64,000 nucleotides of DNA from Breviolum minutum Mf 1.05b.01. Taxonomy: Eukaryota; Sar; Dinophyceae; Suessiales; Symbiodiniaceae. The notes beneath the pieces were generated by a model. The model was not told the origin of the DNA. It did no database searches and was given only the letters and a program-made list of their open reading frames with translations. The translations under genes were made by a program, and so were the position numbers. This document shows positions 21,068 through 31,599 of the stretch, piece after piece; position 1 is the first letter of the stretch; each line of letters opens with the position of its first letter. Where the stretch lies: NCBI GenBank assembly GCA_000507305.1, contig DF241183.1, forward strand, positions 1-64,000, read 5' to 3'.

Positions 21068-22725
21068 TCAAGTTTGACTCATTTTTACGCTAATTCCAAG
21101 GCCCAAAGTACGGATCAGATGGACCATCTCATGTGATTCATCGAGGAAATCAAGAGCTGTCTTTCCACTGGAGGTTAGTTGAGATGCATCTGCACCAGCT
21201 TTCAGCAGCAAGCGGACAATCCTGAGAGTTGATCCCGAGCTAGCATCAGCTCATAAGCCAAGGGGGTGGTGCCCATAATCAGCTTGTTCTAGTGGAATGT
21301 GTCCACAAACTTGGTGACTTTTTCAATGAAATCCGTTTCACTTTGGCAATTCTGGTGGGCATTTCACCAGCGTTGGATCTTGGTAAAGTCTATGTCATTG
21401 GTGTTCCAAGCACCCAATTCCACTGCTACGCACATGTGACTCGTAGGAACGGTAGAAACGTTGAGGCAGCCCACGTTTTTTGCCATCATCTATCAGCTCA
21501 TAAAATAAGGGCGGCCCCTACCGCTACAAAAGGGATAAAAACCCTACTGTATATAGTTATACCTGGGTCTGCCTTCACGACAATTTTTTTTGATGTTTGG
21601 CCAAAAAACGCCTTTTCAAGAGGTCCAGCTCGAAACGGCGTTTTTTTTCCGAAACGTCAAAAAATGAGATTTTGATGTTGGTTGCAGCCACCTGGCGCAT
21701 TCATACCTTGCCTTCACTTGCCTTCTCAATTTCTTTCCTCTAGTGCGCCCAAGAAGTTCCTCCAATATCTTGCGTTTTTTTAAAATGTTTTTTGTGTTTC
21801 ACCCTGATGTGAAATCAACATCATTGTTTGGTGCTATTGCAAACTGAAAACCCTCATCAACTTCCATCAAAAACAAAAGCCCCGTGAAAAGGCGTAATTT
21901 CCCAACCAAAAGGCGTAAAAACCCAACCAAAAGGCGTAATTTTTTCAGTGGTGATTTTGATGTTTTTGAAAACAACTAGTTTTAGACAGCCAGCAAGCCA
22001 AATGGGTGTCCAGCTTTTTGGCGGTTGATTTTTCGACTATTATGTCTCCTTCTTTTTGTATGTTTTAATACAATTCATCATCATATATGTCAATCCACAG
22101 AGCAAGAATTGCAGCTGGGCAGCGGGGTTCCAAGAAAACATCACCAAAAAGTGAAAAGGCTTTTTTTGTTTGAAACGCCTTTTTTTTTTGAGACGCCAAT
22201 TTTTTTTGGCTGTTCAAGAAACGCCAATTTTTTTTGTTGCCGGTTGATCTAGGTATATAGTTATAGGCTTATTTCCCTCCTTTATGACTAATAAAAACCC
22301 ATCTTGCTTGAATCAACTCAACCACTTTGGCGGATGGGTTTGTCTTAAGATGCAGTTTATGTGAAAAGAGTGGGTGTCAACAAACATACGGTGCATCCAA
22401 GCATCTCATAATCCCCCAATTTCACAGCCATGTGAAGTGGATAGAGCTCCTCCTTCTTCTTTTGAAGGAAGCAAAAGAGACTGTGGTATTGCTGCGGTTC
22501 ATTCCTGGAGATTCTGGTTCAACTGCCCCTCCAAATCCAATTCCCAATGAAAATTGTTGGGAACAATTTTCATTGGTCGACATCCAATCACCAAAAGAGA
22601 GAAAAAATCAAGAAAACTTGCATCATCTTTGGCCCAAAAATCACATCGCTGAAGCGATGCTTCTTCAAGAATGCCTTCAGCTGAGTCCTTTGCTGGCGCC
22701 GTTTCCGTGCTCTCTTGACAGCTCC
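21068..22725 (-). CDS. Ankyrin-repeat protein, dinoflagellate type, three exons
   Basis: Exon about 22725-22628 is basic (AVKRARKRRQQRTQLKAFLK, then KHRFSDVIFGPK). Exon 22458-22403 reads EELYPLHMAVKLGDYE. Exon 21221-21068 reads IVRLLLKAGADASQLTSSGK, TALDFLDESHEMVHLI and ends at TGA. The last two join in frame through a GC donor (AGAT|GCTTGG) and an AG|G acceptor to give DYEM-IVRLLLKAGAD, a good ankyrin repeat. From memory, proteins with a 'LxxFLKxHxF' helix followed by 'EExYPxHxAxxxGD' are common in dinoflagellates. The donor between the first two exons is unresolved. The 1.18-kb intron holds unusual homopolymer repeats and a second ankyrin-like stretch at its 3' end. Expected role: protein-protein interaction; partners unknown. 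Confidence 0.65.
21590..22235. repeat. Cluster of GGCG/CGCC units joined to A/T homopolymers
   Basis: Units such as AAACGGCGTTTTTTTT, CCAACCAAAAGGCGTAA (three in a row at about 21,885-21,945), AAACGCCTTTTTTTTT and AAACGCCAATTTTTTTT recur over 650 bp in the intron of the ankyrin gene. One outlier (AAAAAACGCCTTTTC) lies at 23,990. Confidence 0.6.
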
Positions 22726-23214
22726 CTGCAGCTGAGCGAAAGGAATGCAAACAGCGTCCAAGAGGAAGAAACATCAAACAACGAAGGACACGGATCCGAA
22801 GGGCAAATCATTCATAATCTCACAGTGTATCCATATATCTGTGCATAATAGTTGTTTCGTGCATATTGAGCAGTGCAAAAAAAAATGCTGCTAACTAAAT
22901 TTCAAAAGAATATCTTGTTGACCTTCTCCCAAATGCCTTACAAGCATCCAACATCCCCAAAAACCATTTCGAACAACATAAGGTATCAAATTTGGAAGAT
23001 CAATGAGCACCCAGGCACACGCACAGGGTCCGAGGTCAACTTCTCTGACACTGACGTTGGTGCTAAGAAGCTGTCTGCTTGGCGCACCGGTACCAATGGG
23101 TGAAAGTCAACTGGAACCACTGCCATGACTGCCGAATGTCACGTCAAGGTGATGGACTTGGAAGCTTTGTTGAGAAAATAAACTGCAAAATAGAGTGTCC
23201 TTTTTGAATTCTTG

Positions 23215-23345
23215 GAACGTGATATATAAGCTTAAGCGTTGCTATTGTTGTTTCACAAACTTCTTGGTCTCGGACCACAACTGCATTATCCTTGAGCCAA
23301 AAGCTCAGGAGACGGAAACGCATCGCTTTGCCGAAAGCTTTTATA
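23215..23345 (-). CDS. Exon, unidentified
   Basis: Reads MRFRLLSFWLKDNAVVVRDQ, EVCETTIATLKL. If the acceptor is TTTTGGCTCAAG|G, the exon starts at DNAVVV. The 12 bases before that site equal the 3' end of the dinoflagellate spliced leader. Confidence 0.45.
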
Positions 23346-23439
23346 TTCCTGTTGTCTGACAATATTTTCTGTTACTATTACAGAGGCACAAACGCAACTC
23401 AGCCTGAAACAAAACTTTCACATCAAAAGGTGCCCGTAC

Positions 23440-23541
23440 CTGTGTCTATCTTGGCGACGCACCAGACTGTACCATCCTCGTTCAGTTGGAAATAGACACT
23501 AACAGCAATGCTTTCCACCACAAAAGTTGGAGAGACATAAC
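23440..23541 (-). CDS. Internal exon, beta-rich domain piece
   Basis: Acceptor CCACTCAG|G and donor GACACAG|GTACGG. Reads YVSPTFVVESIAVSVYFQLN, EDGTVWCVAKIDT. The phrase 'LNEDGTVWC.A' recalls repeats in large surface proteins of protists, but this is from memory and unchecked. Confidence 0.55.
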
Positions 23542-24189
23542 CTGAGTGGAAATGAAAGGAAATGACCAAACACCCTTTGATTGTTAAATAGACCGAAGGT
23601 TTACTTTAAAGATATTCGGCTCAAGATTCATCGTTGTCCCTGTGGATAGTAGTTCATGATATTTCATGGTCAATTCTATTTAAGCTGGGTTGCCAACTGC
23701 TAGTGTGTCGGGGTGGTGGGAAGTATCCTAAAAATGCTAGAGAACAAATAAGGCTTGTTCAACCTCAATTGAGCAGTTTAGTGCGTTTAGTGAACCTGCA
23801 ACACTGAATCGGGGATTCAAGCAATGCGGAAGCAAGGGTGATTATCACCAAATACACTCATCATAACTAACATCCAGGGAGGGCATCAAATTCAGAGTTT
23901 TGTTCCTATAAATGTCTACCTTAAAATACAATGCCCCACTTCTGCTGAGGTCTAAGTTGTTCCCCATTTCGAACCATGAAAAACAAATACAAAAAACGCC
24001 TTTTCGGTGACCACCTGCTGAACCTTTAAGGGAAGCAAACCTGATGATATCCTGGCTGTCTCAATTTTCACCTTGAACAATGGTCAAATCATGTCAAATC
24101 TCATCTGCTGAAGTAGAAAAATTTGTATGCAAATTCCAATCCAAATCGGTTCATCTTCAATCTTCACACCAAATCTCCAGACCAACACC

Positions 24190-24295
24190 TGAACCGAGAA
24201 ACTGAAGGTAGGGGCAGTGTAGTCACCCCCCGATGCGGTGGCCAAGGTCAATTTGGTGCCGGCCACCTTTGTCGTTTTTCCCGAAAAGGAGTTGC
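24190..24295 (-). CDS. Exon, beta-rich
   Basis: Reads RSCNSFSGKTTKVAGTKLTL, ATASGGDYTAPTFSFSVQ before a GT. Thr/Ser-rich beta pattern, like the exon at 23,440. Possibly the same extracellular-type protein. Confidence 0.45.
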
Positions 24296-24872
24296 AGCTA
24301 CGGATAGGAAGAGTAAGGTGTTGCTTCGTGAAGATCTGTGAAACGGATCCTCTAAAGCATTCTGTTAATATAGAGGAAATGATAAATATTCAAATCGGTA
24401 GTTCATAGTTGCAACGTTGTATCTGCAGAAACTTGGGATTTCAATGGATGGCAAGAATTGAACAACAGGGGCAAACAGTATTGATAGTAGAAAACTCCAC
24501 CACATGTGGGATGTGTATCTGTGGGATGTGTATCAAACCTCGAACCAATGGAATTATTCGTGAAGGATTTCATCCATTTTCAGGCATTAGGGGTCGTTCG
24601 TGTCGTTTTCTTTTCAAGTTGAAATGCCTGACAACCTATTGTCTAGCAAACTTTTGGGGTGTGACAGCCATCCAAAACAACATGACTGCATGCTAATTGT
24701 GCCGTTGGAAAATGGTGTTGACGTAGTTGTAGAATTGGCGCATTTATATAGTCTTCCCGCCAGGCTGCATCTATGTCTCACAACATGGACATCTGGGATC
24801 AAAGGGAACTAACATATCCCACCAATAACTCATCTTCACAACTGTCTTTAGATAAGACATCGTTGCCCTCAC

Positions 24873-25562
24873 CCGTAGCTCTGCGTACTCCTGCTCCCTA
24901 GCACTCAAGAATTTAGGTTCTCTTTCCTTCACACTCTCCGTACCCTTTGTGCCTGCCGGCATGGCCTCTACCACATTGGCAGTGTCCCTCCTGATCTTAC
25001 TCGCCTCGTGTTAGTTCTTAGGAGGGTAATGCCAACAAACAAGTTTGATGTTCAGTATAAAATGCAACTTGTTTCATCAACTGCAAATGGGTAACGCGCA
25101 AGGTAACTCCCCAACTCTAGTGTGCCTGTGCCAAAGTGAAGCCATTCAGGAACAAATCTTCAGCATAGCCTCAGTCATTTCAGGAACGAAAGTCAAGAGG
25201 CGTACAGATGCCAATATTTCTTACAGCAGTTCACAGGAAACAACACCATGCTGTTCTATCATATGGCTGCCATCATAGATGATAACTGCAATCATGTATC
25301 AGTTTTGATATCGTGAGATACTGCACTCGATGTCTGTATGAGCACCAATCAGGAAAAGATATCATGAACGACTGTTGATGGAAGAAATCCTGTACCACCT
25401 GGGATGTATGAAACCTTGTAAATAACGGGATAAGTCACCAACCTCAACTGGTGATCACCGGATTTCTTCCACCAGTATTGCTATCCACTTACAATCTCTG
25501 GGAGCGACTTCTGCAGCTCAACGGGGCTCCCGACAGAACGCCCACCACAAGATTCACATAAC
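24873..25562 (-). CDS. SUZ-like domain protein, two internal exons
   Basis: Exon 25562-25493 (AG|G acceptor, GTAAGT donor) reads LCESCGGRSVGSPVELQKSL. Exon 25004-24873 (AG|G acceptor, GTGAGG donor, 44 codons) reads ASKIRRDTANVVEAMPAG, then EPKFLSAREQEYAELR. Both junction phases are 0, so they join in frame. The last motif resembles the core of SUZ domains (RExEYxxxRxRI), an RNA-binding motif found near R3H domains; the match is short and uncertain. The 488-bp intron carries a complete inverted-repeat element at 25,377-25,473 close to its 5' end. Confidence 0.55.
25377..25473. mobile_element. Family A inverted-repeat element, copy 2 (in intron)
   Basis: GGAAGAAATCC at 25,380 and GGATTTCTTCC ending at 25,470. 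Shares CACCTGGGATGTAT, GTAAATAACGGGATAA and CTCAACTGG with copy 1. It lies about 20 bp inside the 5' end of the intron joining exons 25,562-25,493 and 25,004-24,873. Confidence 0.8.
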
Positions 25563-25996
25563 CTGGTAGCTACAGAATCTATGCAACATCTGAAAAGTGA
25601 GATTTGATGTGCATAAGACTTGATCATTTGGTTGTTTGATGTTCTTCCTTAGAGAATGGTTCAAACTGCAAAATACAAACCACACATGAGAACCGTCCAA
25701 ATTTAGGATGAACTCAAAGCATCTTGGAGTCGAAAACAACTACCTTCTACTGCTGGAAGCCTGCAGCTTTCAGAGTTGGTGAAAAAAGTTCTTCGGATCC
25801 CCAAGGTCCTCATTGATCATGCATGATTCATGATGATAGCATCTTCCTATAACTTGCCCAAACTATAGCCATGTACACAAGCAGTATAAATTCAGCCACA
25901 ATTCCAAACACATGGGCACAATTAGACGTGACCAGCCAACGACCCAGGAACTGAACGCTGAGACGGTGGCAGAGTCATATCCCACCAGTCCACTAC

Positions 25997-26048
25997 CTGT
26001 GGTCATCCTCGGTGCCCCAGGCACCCAAATCTGGGGCTTCAGTTGCAA
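25997..26048 (-). CDS. Possible short exon
   Basis: Reads TEAPDLGAWGTEDDHR and ends GACCACAG|GTAGTGG. Other frames are open too, so the frame is not certain. Confidence 0.35.
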
Positions 26049-26349
26049 GAGAACTTCTTGTTGGTATACGACTACAGCAAAAGAAACACTGAAATATAAT
26101 ATCAGTGTGCAGTTATATTACGTTTTTTATCACAATGACAATAACACGTTGTAAACCACGTTGTAGTTTCAAGGCCAAAGCCTAAAACTGTACATAATGT
26201 TTGTTTCCTGAAATGTTTTTGGCAATACGGGCCGAGATACACAAATGCAGGAACTCCTATACGCAAGTATGCACTTCCCAGAAGGAAGAGGTCTACCAAT
26301 GGTTCAACATAAATATTTCAAAATATAAAATGATATGATATATGAACTA

Positions 26350-26540
26350 TTCGATCCATTGGGGAATTCGTCTTAACATCTGGACTGAGGATGGTCGATT
26401 CCAATCCAGTCTGCCAATGGCCAAGCTTCTGAAAGATGCTTGGGGTGTAGCTCGTTGCAGTTTCCAAAGCACCACAGTAGATCCTTCCATCTTCATTGAT
26501 ACGTACCTCAGGTAAAGCCTCTTGTGCCGACTTGAATCCA
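26350..26540 (-). CDS. Exon, unidentified
   Basis: Reads YGFKSAQEALPEVRINEDGR, IYCGALETATSYTPSIFQKL, GHWQTGLESTILSPDVKTNS. Strong coding look. Limits approximate. Confidence 0.5.
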
Positions 26541-26734
26541 TAGAGATACACATAATATATGTATATATCTATATATCGTATTGTCTAGATTGCTGGGAGT
26601 AGCAAACTTGAAAAAAGTTGTCGTTATCAAAGCAGACTCACTTCGATGTAAATACAGGTTGCATATTCTGAACATGCTGGATTTATCATAGAACCCATGA
26701 AGCCTGAGCATTCTGCTTTGCGAGAACCACACGC

Positions 26735-27290
26735 TTAAAACGTGGTATACGAGTCTGGATTGGCCAAGATGCAGTCATTAAAATGTGGAATAGCTTTGCG
26801 GAAAACGAACCGCCTGCTGTCGTGAGGTTCATTGCGCACAAAAGTGCGTTCAAAAGCAAGTGCATCGTGTTTGGGTACCGGCTTTGAAACCACCTCCGAA
26901 AGGTCTGTGTAAGGCGGCCCCTGTTGATTGCATATATCTTCTGTAGCGTCACCTGTCCTTCTGTAGCGTTTGCCTTGCTCTTCTTCAGCATCTTGCCCTG
27001 CCTCTTCTCTGTTGATCTCCTCGTCAGTTCTTGCGGTTTCACTTGCTACGGGCCTTTCCGCACCAGCTGGCCAGGTCACTTCGACGTCACGCTCTGACAC
27101 ATGTGGGTGGTGGTGGTGGGTGGGTGGTGGTGGTGTGGGTGTGGGTGGGTGGGTGGCGAGGCTTTGGCGAAGGCTGCGGCTCCGCAGGCGAAGAGCGACT
27201 CCCTCCGGCTTGAGGGTCATCGCGTTGAGCGCCTTCAATTTGAACGCCTCGCGTTCAGCCGGATCAGCTTGGAGGCCCACCGTATCTGCA
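26735..27290 (-). CDS. Long GC-rich exon with His/Pro tract
   Basis: Open for about 180 codons after CTGCAG: LQADPAEREAFKLKALNAMT, a tract of alternating Pro, Thr and His runs (from the CCACCC-like repeat at 27,100-27,155), then RTDEEINREEAGQDAEEEQG, DLSEVVSKPVPKHDALAFER and RRFVFRKAIPHFND. GC content is well above the window average. Acidic/low-complexity middle, folded-looking end. No family recognised. Confidence 0.55.
27100..27155. repeat. GTGGTGGGTG simple repeat inside coding sequence
   Basis: G/T-rich repeat on the plus strand. On the minus strand it encodes the Pro/Thr/His run of the exon at 26.7-27.3 kb. Confidence 0.75.
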
Positions 27291-27429
27291 GATCATCAGT
27301 CTAGAGGTGCCGGAGCGCAATAGATGCAATAGGGTGTGTGGTAGCGGCACCCCTTTTCGCTGTCTCCAGCTTCTGTCCAAAACCGTCGCCTTGCCCAGTC
27401 CTGCACCCAAATCCTGGTTGCCTACCACA

Positions 27430-27760
27430 TGTCCCACAACCTAGCGTGGGGTTGGGGGTGCGTTGGTGGGGCGCGAAGTTGCGCGAAGTGGGTCGGCATT
27501 TTGTCCCAACGGCCTAGCAAGTGCGGGCACTGGAGGAAGCACCACACCAGCTGCTTCCACTTCACTGCCACCCGTGATGCAAAGACGCATTACCACCGCA
27601 GAGGCCACACGAAGTCATGGCGAGCCCAGGCAGGTGCCCTGCGTAGAGTCTGATTCCACAACCATTCGGTTGACTGGCATCCGCACTTTCTACGGCGCAC
27701 TTCCACGGCGCACTTCTGTGATCATCGCCTTCATAGTTACTCGTTGGATGAAGGCTTGAG
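27430..27760. other. GC-rich region, coding strand unclear
   Basis: Continuation of the GC-rich block. Plus-strand frames are open (98 codons from 27,463) and minus-strand frames are broken by stops. It may hold the 5' part of the gene at 26.7-27.3 kb, but no exon can be fixed. Confidence 0.25.
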
Positions 27761-27904
27761 CATCTTCAATCTGCAGCCTGAGTGGATCAAAAACTGCCAT
27801 TAAGGAAGCATGGGTCTTCTGTGCCCCGTTCTGTGTTGGAGTGGCATGTTATGGCAATACTCTTCACAAAGGTACAGTATCAGCATTGGCCAAATTATGA
27901 TATT

Positions 27905-28345
27905 TCACCAACCGAGATTTCCCTGAAATAAGAGGATTTCCCTTCCTCGGCTACTTTTTGGGGACCAAATGCTAAGATTATTGTGGTGGGTCATGGTGGG
28001 ACATTGATTCTCCCTGGGGGTCCTGTCCAAATATATGTTGACAGTACCTACAGGCACCAGTTTCGGAGGTACGTTGCTGACACTACAGGTACATGTATTT
28101 TTGTTTGTTGTAGTTCTGGTATCCAAAACAATCCCATCTGATTTCCACTGCTTGGGAAGTTGGGAAGTGCTTCCGAGCAACACCAGTGCAGTTGTGTCTG
28201 CCAACACACCAGAAAGCAACGCTGCCACAGGCACTGCCCAGCCGGCCATGAGCCACCAATCGTGTGGCGATTTGATATAAGGGTCCACTACTACCAGATG
28301 GAAATATTCCAACATATTCCAACTGGCTTGGGGCGACTTTTTCAG
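27905..28345 (-). CDS. Long exon, membrane-type protein
   Basis: Open for about 149 codons: FHLVVVDPYIKSPHDWWLMA, GWAVPVAALLSGVLADTTAL, VLLGSTSQLPKQWKSDGIVL, NVPPKLVPVGTVNIYLDRTP and a TGA after NLGW. One or two hydrophobic segments. It could hold an unseen intron. No family recognised. Confidence 0.5.
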   Translation of the reverse strand: MKKSPQASWNMLEYFHLVVVDPYIKSPHDWWLMAGWAVPVAALLSGVLADTTALVLLGSTSQLPKQWKSDGIVLDTRTTTNKNTCTCSVSNVPPKLVPVGTVNIYLDRTPRENQCPTMTHHNNLSIWSPKSSRGREILLFQGNLGW

Positions 28346-28389
28346 ATTTTGCACTCACAGACTCACCCATTTAAGCCCACATAAGATAC

Positions 28390-28626
28390 ATGATGATACA
28401 TGATCTTCATTGCAAGAAGATTCAATCTTTGGATGTGCTAGCCAATTTGGAAATCAAACTAATTGAAACCACGTTGAAACACATCTCATGTCAATCCAAA
28501 AAAATCCTGCAGGAACATGAAGCTCCAAACGAGTCTCTCAAGGTATGGAAGGTTCAGATCCAAGTAAGTTGGTGTTGGTGGCTGTTCTCCTCCAATTTCT
28601 CCAAACATATCACTTTTGAGACATAG
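28390..28626 (+). other. Plus-strand open frame, unproven
   Basis: 78 codons, reading SLDVLANLEIKLIETTLKHI, CQSKKILQEHEAPNESLKVW. Protein-like, but the minus strand is also partly open (LNLPYLERLVWSFMFLQDFF). No splice evidence on either strand. Confidence 0.25.
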
Positions 28627-28639
28627 AGAAATTGAATGA

Positions 28640-29428
28640 AATTGAATTGTATGTAAAATGGCCCTTTAATAAACCTGTAAAGTGGATTACTTCTCCAATC
28701 ATTTCAGGCTTACAGATTTACAAATTTTATCAGCTCTGAAACTGCCCCGGAAAGATCAACTCTATGGCATCTCTGGAAGTTTCCTCAAATGTAGGTGCAA
28801 ACTTTTCATAGTACCTTTCATTATTCACCATCCAAGAATTTGCACTTATCCGTAATCCTTAATTTCCAAGAAAACAACTGATATTTACAGTAGATGCTGG
28901 GATTATTCAACAGCCGATGCCGGTGTCTTTGTCCAATATTTAGGCTAACTCCAGTGATACAGCCCTAAAATTGAGCATGGAACCAACAAATGCTGAGTTC
29001 TAAAAGCAATCTGCTTTTCCAAAGTTCAGGGCTGTTTGCTCATGATTTTGTCACAGAGTTTGCTACAGTAATGTCCCTTCGAACAATTTTAAGCCCCTGG
29101 AAAGGATGTTTAAAATCTCCCAAACGTCAAGTGTAGGGCATGTTGCCATGGCATGTTTTTTCTTGGATTCACTGCTTCAGCCGCCTTTCACCTTTACAGC
29201 TCCATTGTCTCTGCAAGGCAACATTCACCCTGTCCACGAATTGAATTATTGGAAAACATTCAACGGGACGTCTGTAGACGCACTGGAAATTGCACTGGGC
29301 ACTTGCAACCGACAGGCCCCACTACCCCTAAGCTCTGAATTCTGGACCCGCGTTCATTGCCGAACCATTCTAACTCAGACCGTTTTCGTTGGGTACCCAC
29401 AGTGCATCACTGGCCCTAAACGTCCCCG
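28640..29428. other. Mostly non-coding; open plus-strand frame
   Basis: A 133-codon plus-strand frame (29,106-29,507) includes HELNYWKTFNGTSVDALEIA. A minus-strand frame is open over part of the same bases, so the strand is not settled. 28.64-29.1 kb shows nothing. Confidence 0.3.
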
Positions 29429-29557
29429 TCAATTCTCAACTGCTGGACTTTCCTCAGCAGTGCCACCTGGCATGTCTGAAACTCTTGCAGTGAATTCCCC
29501 GCCATAGTGTCCCAGGGCCCCAAGGATATCCACCAAAACTCGAGACATGGTGACATA
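29429..29557 (-). CDS. C-terminal exon, 42 residues
   Basis: After AACTCAG it reads YVTMSRVLVDILGALGHYGG, EFTARVSDMPGGTAEESPAV, EN and TGA. A hydrophobic helix then a Gly/Ser tail. No family recognised. Confidence 0.55.
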   Translation of the reverse strand, partial: YVTMSRVLVDILGALGHYGGEFTARVSDMPGGTAEESPAVEN

Positions 29558-29779
29558 CTGAGTTTTATGTACATCTGAAGGCGTTGGTACGATTCGAACA
29601 TATATAAATCATCAAGCTTGAGGACAGTTCCATAATCAAATAATCATACTTAGTCTATTGCTAATCAAACTATACTCCCTTCAACCTACTCCAAACAACC
29701 AACAAATCAACAGCCCTTTCAGGATGATTTGTAGAACACCCAAAAAAAGAAAACAAAATGTGGAAGATGGCGCGTTTAT

Positions 29780-29875
29780 AAGATAAAAACCTGCAGGTTG
29801 AACTTTGGTGACCATAAAGCTCGGTGCCTTCTGCCTCTTGTTTGGCCTTCTCCTGAGCATTCCTGGCCATGTTGA
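29780..29875 (-). CDS. Possible N-terminal exon
   Basis: An ATG at 29,870 reads MARNAQEKAKQEAEGTELYG. Lys/Glu-rich start. It faintly recalls splicing-factor ISY1 starts (MARN) but does not match further. It could begin the gene ending at 29,429. Confidence 0.35.
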
Positions 29876-30138
29876 CCCATCAACAAGTCGAATTGAAACA
29901 GCAGTGACTTCCCAGTGGCGAGTGACCGTGCCCTCAATTTGGGCAATCAAAATGAAATTTGAAACTCTGGACCACAAACAACATAGAAACGTTGAAATGT
30001 CACATAGAAATAAATATTGTCATGTCATGTCAATCACGTTATCCACACTTTAGATTCATGTAAAACGCCAATACAACAAACATCAACAAATCACACCAAT
30101 ATCCAAACTCCTGTCGCCGTATCCAAAATGAGCCAGGG

Positions 30139-30245
30139 CTACGTCATGGCTTCCACGAACCATTGAGGAGGACCCCGCTGCTTCAGCTTCTCAAAGGCAT
30201 CATCCATTGGAGAGTTCGTCTCGGCCTTGTTGGTTTGAACGGGCT
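30139..30245 (-). CDS. C-terminal exon
   Basis: Reads LKPVQTNKAETNSPMDDAFE, KLKQRGPPQWFVEAMT and TAG. Helical, charged. No family recognised. Confidence 0.55.
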
Positions 30246-30526
30246 TCAAGTTCGAACCACTTCAACTGAACTGTGTGCTTTGACATGAAATGACTGTTTC
30301 TTATTGTTTTTTTTGGGGAGGACATTGTTTTGCATGTGTATTATAAAGAATTGCAAGCAGTCATCAATCATGAGACTATGTTTCAAAGTAAATTTGTGAT
30401 GATTTTTGGCAAACAATAACTGCATAAGGGTTATGCCGCTAAGGAATGGGAGACCAAAAAACCAAGCCGAGTGCTGTGAAAATGGATAGATCTATGATAG
30501 ATTTTTTTCGAATGTTTCATGTTTGC

Positions 30527-30646
30527 TCAATCGGGTCTTTCCCAAAATCGGTTCATGCATTTCAAAGTGCGGCCGGTCGCTCTGCTGCGACCAAAGGCCT
30601 GCATTTGTTCCATGTCGAGACCGCCTTCATCGATGTATTGGCATGC
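30527..30646 (-). CDS. Exon, 39 codons
   Basis: Starts at CCGTAG|G, phase 0. Reads ACQYIDEGGLDMEQMQAFGR, SRATGRTLKCMNRFWERPD and TGA. Either a gene end or, with a GA donor at TTTTGG|GAAAGA, an internal exon joined to the one at 30,139. Confidence 0.55.
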   Translation of the reverse strand, partial: ACQYIDEGGLDMEQMQAFGRSRATGRTLKCMNRFWERPD

Positions 30647-30900
30647 CTACGGGGCGCAATCCGCACAACTTCACGCATCTCGCATACACGCAACATCGAG
30701 CAACACACTTCAGAATCTTCAGAAGTCATAAGGTTTGATTCTTTAAAGTGCATAATGCAGTGCATATCTCATATATCAGCAACAAGTCGTGACTTACTTT
30801 AAATCATGACACACGCACGCTAACACTAACAAACTAGGACGGTGACGCAAGCTGACAAGCAACAGAACAACCACTGTCATAAGCGAACCCTGGCACGCCT

Positions 30901-30950
30901 CTTTCCTGGACCATTGGCGCTCCTTCATGAGCCTCACCACTTGCGCCTTC
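30901..30950 (-). CDS. Short exon
   Basis: After TTTTGAAG|G it reads AQVVRLMKERQWSRKEACQ, followed by GGTTCG. Charged helix, downstream of the stop at 31,090. Start of the next unit or an internal exon. Confidence 0.4.
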
Positions 30951-31089
30951 AAAACAAAATTGGAGCAAGAGAGCTAAGCGTGATTACATACGATTACATG
31001 GTGTAATCGAGGTCAGAATCAGAATAAGACATTTCAAATCACTTCAAATCAACACACCTCTTCAGGTTGATGAGATCATTCTACCTCCA

Positions 31090-31200
31090 TTAGCCTTTCA
31101 GGCCCTCCAAAAACTGTCTCATCGAAACAGCCTCCAGATCATCGACTTTTGTGCTTGTGGGCTCTGGCGCCTTGTGGCGAGTTGCGAGTTGGACATCTTG
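31090..31200 (-). CDS. C-terminal exon
   Basis: After ATCCAAG it reads VQLATRHKAPEPTSTKVDDL, EAVSMRQFLEGLKG and TAA. Probably ends the gene with exons at 31.6-33.1 kb. Confidence 0.55.
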   Translation of the reverse strand, partial: QDVQLATRHKAPEPTSTKVDDLEAVSMRQFLEGLKG

Positions 31201-31599
31201 GATAATTAAATATGTAGATTCAATGGCAAACATCTTGGATGCCATGAATAAATCAATATGACGAAAGATGTAGTATGAGCAAAACATAGATGAGTTTCAA
31301 CATGTCCTCACTCGGAAAACCAATGGTTATGTCAAATGTATAAAAGTGATGTGTCTTGAATCTATGCTGCTGATTCTACAGCATTTTAGTCTGCCCAAGC
31401 TCGGAATCCCTGTCGGCTACACTTCAACGGGTAGGCTAGATCTGCTGCTACTATGATATCAACTTTGATCACTTGATCATAATTCATTGATCGTAAATCC
31501 AGCACTATCCAAATCTATATGAGCTCATATATACTATGTAAATCTGTGATGATCTATGTAAAATCTAAGCAAATATGTTTTTAGTACTCGAAATCTCCT

